From contig RPFO01000130.1 of assembly GCA_009746045.1 (NCBI GenBank), positions 705,808 through 769,807 on the forward strand: a DNA stretch of 64,000 nt, in the 5' to 3' direction. Below the pieces are notes generated by a model. It was not told the origin of the DNA. It was given only the letters and a program-made list of their open reading frames with translations, and did not search any database. This DNA comes from Mesostigma viride (taxonomy: Eukaryota; Streptophyta; Mesostigmatophyceae; Mesostigmatales; Mesostigmataceae). How positions within the stretch are numbered: position 1 is the stretch's first letter; every line of letters starts with the position of its first letter. Shown in pieces: positions 45,115 to 56,779 of the stretch. A program made the position numbers and the translations under genes.

Positions 45115-46497
45115 AGCCTGCCACATTACGTCTTTGTGAATAACAGCGGGCGAGTGGGACGCGGACTAGGAGCGAGTTTGAGACAGGCTGGAGACTTGGG
45201 ACGGGTTGGCAAGCTTGGCCAGGGGTGAGATTGACAACCCATGGAGGCACCCCTGCCAGAGGGTGTAGGCCAGGCTGGAGGGGAGGACCGTGGAGAAGAC
45301 ATCAGGGCAGCCGCGGTGGACCGTGATGATGGTGTCAAGGAGATGCTACCCGTCCCTGCTGAGGTATCATGCGCCCCCCCGCTGAGGTATCTGCATTGGC
45401 CCTCATTTGGAGGGCGTGGGTGCGGTGAGCGTGAGGACACCGTGCCAGGTGAAAGCAGTGGCGGTGCTGCTGCTGCTGCTGCTACGGTGGATCCCCTGCC
45501 AAACAAGCCTTGGAAGGCTCGGTGAACTGCTTCCCTGACATGCCCTTGGATTGAATGACTCTTGGAGGCGATGAATCTGTTGCAAGTCATGGTTACTTTC
45601 ACGTTGTATCTGCTGGCTGCTGCGCACTTGATAGCGCCAGGGGGCAATGCAGCAGGCACAGGCTGCGCCGAGGCCAACTGGGAGACCCTTGTTCACCTAG
45701 CAAGGGGGGCTCATGGCTTCCCGGATGCCAGCTTCGGTCATGGGCTGGGCTCATATCTGGCCACGAATGGTCAGGCGTCGATCTGGTCATGCAAAGCAAG
45801 GGGCCAACGTCGTTGGTGCTGCTGCATACATATGTAGGCTTTGGTTTGAGTGATTTCACTCTGTTGTAAGTAATTATATTTTTAATACATATGTAGGTGC
45901 TGCTGCATGTGAAGTAGTATCGATTGCTACTAATGCTGCCAGCGTGTCTCGTGGAGTGCGAACAAAATAGGGCAACGCTGGAGTCGTTTACCCATTCCAT
46001 GCTGTGCTCCGGGACCTTCCAACGGTGGCATGTGTTAGATGATTGACCATGGGATTTATATAACTTCTCAAAGCACGCCATGGGTGGGGCCTAGCACCCA
46101 GGTGCTGACATTTGCTCCTTGTTATTTAGTTTTAAACGTGGGTGAGTTTCCTAGACAATGCCATGGGCCGGGCCAACATCCTAACTGTAACACACTGTAT
46201 TGTAGCCATCCTAATAGCCATGCTTGTTCATTGCCACCTTTGAGCTAGGGACGACTTTTTCGAGAGGTCAATCTGGCCGGTGCTGACCCAAGTCGCCCAG
46301 GCCTGGAGGCCTCACCTTAGAGGCAACGGTGGCATAGTCACCCCCAAATTTTACGTTTGGCTATTATGCCCATGATTGCCTTCAGTAGGCGAATACGTAC
46401 TTGACAATTTTCTAGCCTGCATTTCCATTTTGTGTACTCCCCCATATTGTGTGTGTAGTCCTAATCATCTCCAGATGCTCCATGCTCCATGCCCGCA
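45115..46497. other. Intergenic stretch after gene A, no gene recognised
   Basis: Probably the displaced original 3' UTR of gene A and downstream DNA. It holds a 94-codon open frame (45241-45525) of acidic/Ala-rich composition with a GCTGCTGCTGCT run, and AT-richer DNA after 45800. No similarity recognised. Confidence 0.4.
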
Positions 46498-46665
46498 TAA
46501 ATTAAATTGGAACATATCTCCGTTGGGAGTACATGTAGCACATATCCCTGAGAATGGGGCATATTGCTTTTAATACATTCTGGGTTACTTCCTGCAAGGG
46601 TAGGGCCTAAACTACACCTGCTCTGGGCACCTACTCCTACACACACAGATCTCGAATAATTTATC
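46498..46665 (-). mobile_element. Truncated LINE type-1 3' UTR
   Basis: The segment 46513-46640 matches the conserved 3' UTR end (CCGTTGGGAGTACATGTAGC, GGGGCATATTGCTTTTAATA). The tail is a short AAATTAAATT. Confidence 0.7.
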
Positions 46666-46954
46666 TAGTCCAAATCCGACAGGCTTGCATCACTCCCCGG
46701 AAAGGAGAACTTTTGCGGTTGGACTGTAGGTGTCAGCTGGCGATGCCTTAGGATCAGGAGACGTCCGCCCTATAGTCAGCAAAAGTGGGTGCGAGAGGTC
46801 CTTAATTCGATTCCGGCCTGGATTCATTTGCAGATCGCGTTTTCCGCGGACCGGCACTGAACGCAAATGGTTTTCACTATTTGCGGCGTGCCAAATCAGA
46901 ATACACGTGCTCTGGGTGCTCAAAGTGCACCTGCACCACTATGTATTCCAGCAG

Positions 46955-48795
46955 CTAAATTAAATTAAATTAAATTATAACATGCCTCCGTTGGGAGATC
47001 ATGTAGCACATATTCCTTGATGGATGGGTGGGGTGGGAGGAGCCACGTAATCGAACTAACCTAACTCTAATCTAGCTAGTCTAGAAAAGTCCTAACTACC
47101 CTACTCATCAAAACGCCTCCTCCGCTTGGGGGGAGGTGGTTTGCCCACAGGGTCGGGCGTGTGAGCCTTGACAATCCTCTTCCACCGCGTCTTGTTCTGC
47201 ATGGCGGTCCAAAGAAGGGAGAGGGAGTGGATGCGGTATTCAAACTGGGCTGGGACCAGTAGGTCATCCAGCAACATCTGTACGTAGTTCGTGACTGATG
47301 TTTCCCTACCTTTTTGGCAATGCCCTTGGGGCCAGGCCAGGTCAGAATGTGCCGCCCTGGCTGGCCAAGCCGCTGGGGGCCGGCCAGACCAAGGGCGGTG
47401 TCGACCTGGCTGGTGCGAGCAAGCTAAGGTGCGGACATAATCTGGAAGATCATCATGGCTAAACAATGGCTAGGGCATGGCGTCTCAGCAGAGATCGAGA
47501 AGCTCTCTGCATAGGCAAAGCTTGGCTAAAGTCTTAATGCATCATCATTGCATGGGGAGTGCCATCATAGACGCACATGCGCATAAGCGTGGGCCACGTA
47601 CTAAGCTAAGCCTCAGTGACTAGACTACTGAAATTAATTAAATTACTATGTTTCCCTAGGCTGGCCGGCGTTGCTGGGGTGGCAGGGGGCGCCTGCCAGG
47701 GCTTGTGGTCGACGTGGATGACCGCCCCCCTCCAGTATACCGGCTTCCCCCCTGCGGTCTGCCGGAGCTAGAGGTAGGTCGGCCATAGCTCCCGTTGCCG
47801 TTGTTGCTGCGCCAGGGTCAAGTCGTCGTCCAACGTGTAGGAAGTCCTCGCGAGCTTTTTGCGGCATTTAGGAAACGACAGCTTATCTGCCATGTAATCA
47901 AAGGTGAGGAGCAAGGGAGCCGGGCCAGCCTTTGCTGCACCGCGCGCGGTGAAGGCGGACGGCCGACATGCGCAGCTCACCGATGAGTCCCATGGGGGTA
48001 AGGATGTCGCGAAACGCTATAGCTGGAGACTCGTCCAGAGTCCTCACCTGCCGGCTGGTCGAAGTGCTTGACGATGACGTTATGGCTTCACTCGCGCATC
48101 GGTCGGCCTCCTCGCGGAGCTCGAGCGTTTGTTGCTTAAGCTGTGCCGCGATGGCGATGGCGATGGCGGAGGCGGTGGAGGTGGTGTGGTGCTTCAGCAT
48201 GTCCGCCCAGGTCTGGGTGGGAGGAGCAAAGTCGGCAGGGCCAGCAGGTGCTGGCCGCCGGCCGGCAATGTCCTTCACCGCCTGGGCGCTGAGGCCTGCG
48301 GTGTTTTGCAGGCACTCGATGGCGATGGCGTGGGTCGATGTCGAGCTGGGCGGTGATGGAGTCGGTGGTGGCGGGGGTGGAGGACTGGCGGTGGATCGAG
48401 GTGGAGGCGAGGAGGGTGGAGGTGGCGGTGGAGATGGTGCCAGTGGAGTTCGGCAGTCGATCAGTGTGCATGGCCCAGGGCTGCCACATCTGCAGTGAGG
48501 GGAGTCACGTGCTGCTCGACGGCGCCAGCGTCCTGAATAAGGAGGTCGCGTATGGTGTCGGTCAGAGCGGCGGGGGAAAAAATCTGCCATGGCTGGGCGT
48601 CGGAGCGGCCGAGGAGGGAGCAGAGGGCGATTTGTTGAACGTGGGGACAGATGTAGCTGTGCAGCTTTGCAGCCGTACCGTAAGGGTTGTCACCTGACGG
48701 CAGGCGAAGGCCGCGGCCCTCCCGTCGGAGGAGTGCGTAGCACATGTGCAAAAGCGTGTCGTACGTCCCATTAAACAGGACGCGCAGCTGTTCAC
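46955..48795 (-). mobile_element. Composite LINE: ORF1 remnant, partial 3' UTR, ORF2 C terminus, pentamer tail
   Basis: ORF1 remnant in several frames at 48795-47660 (FNGTYDTLLHMC, SLLGRSDAQPWQIF, DDDLTLAQQQRQRELWPTYL). Then type-1 3' UTR sequence (47640-47440), then an ORF2 C terminus (ARTSQVDTALGLAG, later LLVPAQFEYRIHSLSLLWTAM, ending PPPPKRRRRFDE, stop near 47101), a short 3' UTR and a (TTTAA)n tail at 46957-46976. The order suggests a recombined or nested copy. Confidence 0.65.
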
Positions 48796-49510
48796 TCGCT
48801 CGCTGATCTTATCCTATTCGTGCTGAGGAGTCTGCTAGCTCGCTGATCTTATCCTATTCGTGCTGAGGAGTCTGCTAGCTCGCTGATCTTATCCTATTCG
48901 TGCTGAGGAGTCTGCTAGCTCGCTGATCTTATCCTATTCGTGCTGAGGAGTCTGCTAGCTCGCTGATCTTATCCTATTCGTGCTGAGGAGTCTGCTAGCT
49001 CGCTGATCTTATCCTATTCGTGCTGAGGAGTCTGCTAGCTCGCTGACGGATCTTATCCTATTCGTGCTGAGGAGTCTGCTAGCTCGCTGATCTTATCCTA
49101 TTCGTGCTGAGGAGTCTGCTAGCTCGCTGATCTTATCCTATTCGTGCTGAGGAGTCTGCTAGCTCGTTGATCTTATCCTATTCGTGCTGAGGAGTCTGCT
49201 AGCTCGCTGATCTTATCCTATTCGTGCTGAGGAGTCTGCTAGCTCGCTGATCTTATCCTATTCGTGCTGAGGAGTCTGCTAGCTCGCTGATCTTATCCTA
49301 TTCGTGCTGAGGAGTCTGCTAGCTCGCTGATCTTATCCTATTCGTGCTGAGGAGTCTGCTAGCTCGCTGATCTTATCCTATTCGTGCTGAGGATGAGTAT
49401 GCTAGCTCGCTGATCTTATCCTATTCGTGCTGAGGAGTCTGCTAGCTCGCTGATCTTATCCTATTCGTGCTGAGGAGTCTGCTAGCTCGCTGATCTTATC
49501 CTATTCGTGC
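48795..49510. repeat. 40-bp minisatellite, about 18 copies
   Basis: Unit contains CTCGCTGATCTTATCCTATT and CGTGCTGAGGAGTCTGCTAG. It begins inside the LINE ORF1 remnant: the reverse strand of the first unit reads DKISERV at the position of DKLTPDRI in the intact ORF1, so LINE coding sequence seeded it. Confidence 0.93.
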
Positions 49511-50211
49511 CGGCTGGTGATGGCGTGGCAGAGAGAAAGCGGTGTTCGGTTGTTTCCGCGCGGGAAGGTTTAGTATACTCTGATTGGCACGTGGTTTAGT
49601 ATACGTTTACCTTGCTGTTGTTGTTGGGCGTGGCGGGAATCGATTGCGTCTGTGGTTCCGCTTACAGCACTGTAGATGTTGGGCGTGGCGGGAATCGATT
49701 GTTGTTTATACGTTTATCCATAAGTACTCGAAAATCTCCAATGATATCCTTCGGTTCGTCCAGCATGGCGGTTATGGAATACCATGGTAAGATTCATAGG
49801 TTACTACTAAGAAGTATGATATTGTGCTTGTACGGAAAACGGCTCTTTTCGGGCTCAGCGCGCGGCCGTGTTCCAGCGGAATGCGGACGCCAGAAAAGAG
49901 CGCGTTTTCGCCATTTCGCGTTTATTAGCCATGGCGCCAGCTGCGTACATCCGCATTCCTTACAAAGCCATCCGCATGACAAGTTGCTTCCTCGGCTTAT
50001 CTTTTCGTTGATGGTTGGGCTATTGCGTCCTTTTTTCGGAATAGAACTTCGATTTAAATTGCAAGCAAGTAATTTGCGGTAGAAAGGATGCTGGCCGAAG
50101 AGTACTAGTTCTTCGTACTGCCTTCGGGGGAAACTTACAATAGCATTAAGTAGGAATACGGTTAAGTGCACAAGACATGCTCTTTAAAACATCGCCGTGA
50201 CTATTTTAAGG
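49511..50211 (+). promoter_or_regulatory. Upstream region of gene B with E2F-like and G-box-like sites
   Basis: TTTCCGCGCGGGAA at 49553-49566 resembles an E2F/DP site. GTTGGGCGTGGCGGGAATCG occurs twice (about 49625 and 49678), each carrying GGCGGGAA. ATTGGCACGTGG near 49583 combines an inverted CCAAT and a G-box, and GGTTTAGTATAC occurs twice around it. Function inferred from motif resemblance only. Confidence 0.4.
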
Positions 50212-53200
50212 ATGCGTAGTGTCCAGAGGACAATGCAGGCTGTTCTCCTTCTTTCAGTCTTTACGGCGGAAGCATTTCTGGTTGTGCTTGCGGGCCGTCC
50301 CCACCGCGGCGAACCTAGACCACGTCTTAATACGGGACACAGTGAGGGCGCAGACTTCCGCGGTGATCCCGAGCCAGAGAACCCGCTCTACACGGCTCTT
50401 GCCCCAGGCTGCATCGAATGGTCGCTCGACCCGCACGAGCTTGCCCTTAAAACGTCAGGTGATCTGATGCTGCTGCATTTGCACAATAGCCCCTTTCATG
50501 GGCGTCATGAATGCTGTTCTTCGTACATTCGTGTTCAGGAAAACATGGTGACAGTTGTGATGTGGCAATGATTGCCAATCGAGAATTTGTCCGCATGGAC
50601 ATCGTTTTGCTGTCTGTCCAAATGGCTGCATGGAATGCCAGCTCTCTCACACGCCGACTGCTCTAGGTGAAGCTCATCTCCAAAGCTGCACTTTAGCAAC
50701 AGCGGGCGTGTCATTTTTGCCTTGCTAACGTTGGATGTAATGCCACGTGTTATTTTTCTTGCGCCCTTGTGCGCAGCCGCGCACCACGGCCGCATCCAAT
50801 TGTTGAACTTTGGCGTGAAGGTGAGAGCCACACACATTCCCCTGGTTCTCTTTCCAGCTCTTGTCTCGTGATTCGGCGGGCACCGCCCTGGCGGCTGCTG
50901 GGTGACTGGCATGCATGGTCCACCCTAGAGCTGGTGCATGTGCGTGTCATCATGCTCTGTCATCAGTGCAAGTCCAGCTCACGCCAGAACACCAGAAAGA
51001 ATGATTACCACTCACGTGACTCCACCAGGAGCTACGTTCCACAAGTGTGACACCCAGTTTTGGGGGGGTGGCTTCCTGGGGTCAGCTTCCTGTGCTCTGG
51101 TTTGGATTGTAAGACACAATTCAACCATCTTCCCCCACATAACATACTCCCCCTTAGCTGGGCATAGTGTGAAGATTATGCGGGTGCAGGTGCCCTGGTG
51201 CACCTAGAGCAGGGGTCGCTTACATTCCCACCCTTGCAGGAAGTAGCCCAGAACGTATTAAAAGCCATATGCCCCTTCTCAGGGATATGTGCTACATGTA
51301 CTCCCAACGGAGTTATGTTTCTAATTAATTAATTAATTAATTAATTAATTCAACCATACTACGATATAGTGTAATCCAGTCTCCACGAGAAAACCCCGAA
51401 TCTTTTGGGGTCAGCTCCCCAAGAGGTGGAGGCCCTTGGGATGCCAGTATTAGGCGATGTCGATGTAGTCAGCAATCATGGTTGTCAACAATAATTGGTA
51501 ATACCAATTGCATTATCTTGAAATGGGGCAAAACCTTTTTCAAACATTACCCTCAGCCAGGATATGTCAGGGGGAAACCTTTTACTGGCCAGCTGCTCAA
51601 AGGATCCCGTGAGTACAGTAGGCACGCGCAGTTGGGTTTGATCCAAGGGCGAAGTACTGCATTATGGCACGCCTGTGTGGTGGAACGGGCCTGGAGAGTA
51701 TTGGCAAGGCCCTTTGCTTGCTCGCCCCTATTGTTCCCTCGATCGCTGTGAGCCTGCCCTAAATCAGCACCCCCATTTTCGTGGCGAAGCCTAGCAAGGA
51801 TGAGCTATACCATCACAAGCTCAGCTGGCCGGACCGGGCTTATTGGACAAGACTGTTGACAATCCATTCTTATCCCAAAGTCATTAAAAGCTCAGGAGAT
51901 TATAAAGAGTTTTGCTTCAATGCCATGCTATCTGCCATCAGTGCCATGCAGTTGATTGTTTCCTTTGGGTGTTTGGGAAGGTGGCTGGTGCGCATTTCAA
52001 TTATGAACACCCACCCTCATATTTTGGATAGTCTTTGTACACCTTACATCTCAAAGGTTTGTGGCTGGGCATCACCACCAGTGCTTTGCTACTTGAACTC
52101 TACAAAAATTAGGCCATCCATCTGGCTTTGCCAGGAAATCAACTGTAGCACAATGTTGATTTGTCGGATATTGAGTAAACCTCGAGAGAATTGGACTCTC
52201 CCAGGTACTGTCTGCAAGGAAAGGGCCTTAAAAAAACAGAACATGTTGTTACGAAACCAGAATTAATGTAACCAGACCATGCGCTTGGCTAAAAAGTTGA
52301 CTGCAGCAGACATTAGTTTGACGACACGCGCTATTGGTGTTCCAGACATTAGGCGCTAGGATCGATGTAAGTAACGCTTGAATCTGCCAGAAGGTTCTGT
52401 GATGCCCAAGCCCTTTATTTGCCCCTTGCCTCACTGCATGTCGCCAGGTGGACCCTAATTAGACGGCTCCTTCATGGTGGCGGACATCTCTTGATGCTCC
52501 ACCTGTTTCTCATCGCTTGCCCCACCCCCTTGCCCCACCCCCTTGCCCCACCCCCTTGCCCCACCCCCTTGCCCCACCCCCTTGCCCCACGCTCTTGTCC
52601 CATCCCCTTGCCCCACGCTCTTGTCCCATCTCCTTGCCCCACGCTCTTGTCCCATCTCCTTCTCATCCCCTTGCGGCATGTATCCCCCCTGGTCTCGCTT
52701 ACCACGCGACCAGGTGGATCAAAAGGACGGCTCCTTCATCGTGGCGGACCAGCATGGCGGGCTGGGCCTGGGCTACGCTGGCCTCCACTTTGGCCAGTGC
52801 TTTGTCCTGGACTTCTACATGAAGCCCCGCTTCGAGGTGCCCAGCCGGGACCCGTCAGGGACACACTACTTGCTGTCTGGGGGCGGCAGCCCCCCCAAGT
52901 GGAGCATTGGGGTGAATAGCAAGCTGAACGTGACGGTGCGTGGCGGCATAGTTGTTTATGCCTTCCAACCTGGGCGTGGGTAGCAAGCGGAGCGTGACGG
53001 TGCTTGATGATGTTTCCTCTTGGTTGCTGTTTTGATTGTCGCCTCGCCGAGTGTTGCCGTTGGACCTTGGCCTGGCCGAGTGTTGTCATCGCTGCGAGTG
53101 TTGTCATCGTCGTGGTTGCCACCAAGAGTTTTTGTGTTGCTACTTCCTCCTGTGCGGTGAGGAAAGGTGATCTCTCTCTGCGTGTTTCTCATTGTTCCCT

Positions 53201-56200
53201 GCTTTGCCAGCCCTCCCCCTCCCCCCTCTCCCCCCCCTAGTTCTTCCCTCTCTCCCTCTGTCTTTCCTCCCCATATAAAACTCAAGATATGCCCTCACAG
53301 CTTGAATGCTCGTGCGTCCTGGGCTGAGCATGCCTTGACCGCAGCCAACCTTTACCACATCCGCTTTGTGTCAGCCTACTTCAAGCTGTATCGCACCCAC
53401 AGTTGGGCCTGCACCATGATGCAGAGAAAGCACTCTGTGGCCTGCCGGCTTGAGGCAGGGAGAGAAGCTAGGGCCCGGTCCCTCCTCGTTGTGTGTACGG
53501 GTTGAAGGTTCCTGTATAACTACCCACCTGACACAATCAGGTACTTTTATCTTATTACTTAATTGGCTTTAGCATCTGCCAGCCACCTTTCCTACTATGC
53601 GACCACCAGAAACTATATCACCTTGCTTTAATCAGCAGAGCGTTATGAACCCCTTTCAATTTCCTCAACTGTTGACCTCCCCCCCCAGGTTGAGCGCATG
53701 GGCGCCATCGAGGAGGTGGGCCACCTGGCCTCCTTCTCGCGCAGCGCCGCCGCCACCCCCGACGCGGCCGCATCCACCAATGTGGACCCTGCTGCTTGGG
53801 TCCAGTTCCTTATCGCTTCTTGCGACGGCACGTCGGCGCTCTACGTGGACGGCGTCAAGGTCGGCACGTGGGGGCAAGCGATGCTGGAATCCGCCACGAT
53901 GCTCTTCAACAGCCCGCTGGCCGAGATGAAGGGCGTGTGGGGCGGCTGGATCGCCAACGTGACCCTGTGTCTCACCAGCAACGTGCACCGTGTGATGGCC
54001 GAGGAGAAGAGGGAGCGTGACGAGCTGCAGCATCACGTGGGGATGATGAAGCGGCGGGACGGGGTGTGGGCGGATCCGCTGCGGGGCAAGCGCGTGCTGC
54101 TGGTGGGGAACAGTCACAAGTTGTTGGGCACGGGCATGGGTTTCCTGATCGATTCCTTCGACGCGATATTCCGGTTCAACGCGATGCCGGTACGTGGGGG
54201 GTGGCTATTTTTGTTGGTAGTGGCGCCCTGATTGATTCTTATGATGTGATCTTCCGCTTCAATGCGCTGCCGGTACGTGGGAAACGTGACCTATCCCGCT
54301 ATCCTCAGGCTGTTGGGTGGCTGTGTTTGTTGGTAGTGTCTATACCGTGCTGGGCTTGGGGATAGTCTGTCTTGCATTACCCACACGATGCCGTGTTTCG
54401 CCTCCATGCGCTGTCGGTGGGTAGGGGGTGGCTGTTTACCGTTGTTACCTTGAATGGTGCCCTGGGTGCAGGAGGGACTTCCTCATATCACTCAAGGCAG
54501 GAGGGACTTTCTCTTTTCATGCAATGCTGCTATTACTTCTATGCCTTGCTTTGTGAGGGCGACCTTGGGATTTGGGGTCATTTTGCCAGAATATCTTGAT
54601 GCTGCTTTCACTCCAGCGCTTTCTCCATGGGTGGGCGTGCGTGATGAGCGTTATTGGTTTATTAAGGTGCTGGGTGCAACCATGGCCCATTTCATGTTAC
54701 ACAAATGGTGATGCCTTGGTCTGGTTCGATGCGCCGCAGGTGGGTCGGAGACTTGAGACTGGAGGTGCTGAGCACACGAATAGGCTGTCTCATATGAATC
54801 TTAATGGCATCTTTCTATCCCACCTACTTGTCCCTTTTTGACCTGTCTCTAATAGGCTGTCTCATATGAATCTTAATGGCACCTTTCTATCCCACCTGCT
54901 TGTCCCTTATTGACCTGTCTCTAATAGGCTGTCTCATATGAATCTTGATGGCACCTTTCTATCCCACCTACTTGACTCCTATCTACCTGTCTCTTGTAGC
55001 TATTCCATCCCTGTATCTACTCACCTCTGCACTCTACCTGCTTTGTGGCTACTGTCCATTTCGGCAAGAGAATTATTAACACAAGAGACGATGTTTAGAC
55101 CAAATTAATGTATTACCCAGACTAATGTCCATTAGTGGGGAAGGGAAGGGCTTTGCTGATAGCATTAACCTGTCGGGATGGGAGGCAATCTTTGGGCTGC
55201 TTGTGCCTCTCCATGCCCGGCCTACCTGCCTGAGGCGTATGCGGCACAAAATGAGCTTTGCCTCCGAGCAAGGTTCTTCTGCCTTGCGTATACTTAATTA
55301 TATCAAAGAGACAACCATATGCCATGGTCCTCTGCCCTTTGCCTCTGCTCCGCCCTGCAGCTGCCCACCATTAACATATCAAGGAGCTGTTGCTAACCAC
55401 CATTCTGTGCACTGTTCGCTCTGCCTTGCCCCTGCTCTGCCTCTGCCTTGCCCTACCTTCCTTGCCCTGCCTGCCCCGCCCTGCCTGCCTTTCCCTGCCT
55501 GCCTCCAGCTGCCCAACGCAGAGGACTTTGGCACGCTGACCACGCACGAGGTACTAAGTGACCTCACGGAGCTGTGCGGCTGCATCCAGGGCCAGTGCTG
55601 CACGCCTGAGCAGCTGGCCAGCATAAAGCGAATGCACCGGCCAAAGGGGCGCATGTTCACGGTACGTGGGTCCGGTGGAAGATGCGAGATGCGGGCAGCG
55701 CAGCCCAGAGTGAGGGGCCCGAGTGAGGGGAGAGTGGGGTGATGGTGACATAGGGATGAGGTGCCACCTTTCATATCCCTTTTTGTTGCTGCTACCTTGT
55801 CGTGGAAGGTCATGGCAAGCTGCTTTTCTTCTTTTCTTCTTTTCTTCTTTTCTTCTTTTCTCCTTTTCTTCTTTTCTTCTTTTCTTCTTTTCTTCTTTTC
55901 TTCTTTTCTTCTTTTCTTCTTTTCTTCTTTTCTTCTTTTCTTCTTTTCTTCTTTTCTTCTTTTCTTCTTTTCTTCTTTTCTTCTTTTCTTCTTTTCTTCT
56001 TTTCTTCTTTTCTTCTTTTCTTCTTTTCTTCTTTTCTTCTTTTCTTCTTTTCTTCTTTTCTTCTTTTCTTCTTTTCTTCTGTCCTTCTTTTCTTCTGTCC
56101 TTCTGTCTTTGTAGCAGCTGCGCATGGGTTACTGCCCTCGCTTGCATTCTCGCCTGCTGTTCAACAGCCACGCATCGGCGGCAATGGCGGGATTAGCGAT

Positions 56201-56741
56201 GCTGGCGTTTCCCATATTGTTGTGCATCGCTATCGGAAACTGTGGCGGGATGCCTGCGGTTCACCTGCAAGAGTGTTTTTGAATATAGCGGTTGCCAAAA
56301 AGCCCGGCAAACAGCTTTGCAAACAATGCGTTCTTCTGGCTTACTTCCCCTGGCTCACCACGTGCGTGCTACCCCCACGCCGCTCCCCCATCATTTTGTT
56401 ACTACTAGCATGCTATCATCCAATCTCGTAGAGGTGGTTGGCAGGTCCTCTACGCGCACGGCTTACCCTACCCACCTTTGCCCCCTCACCCATCTCGCCC
56501 TCACCTCCTGTCCGTCGCTCCCTTTCGCTCCCCAGGTCCTCTACGCCAATGGCGTGAGCACGATGCCGCACATTTTCAACAACATGGCGGACCGCCGAAC
56601 GCTCGTGACCGAGGCGTCGCTGCGCAGGCACATGGGTACGATGCCACCAGGCACCGCCCGCCGCTGCCACATCGCACCACCGTCGCCTCTATGTCCGCTG
56701 CTGCTATCTGCCCCAGCTTGCACTCTTACGGCCGACCTGTG

Positions 56742-56779
<38 letters not shown>

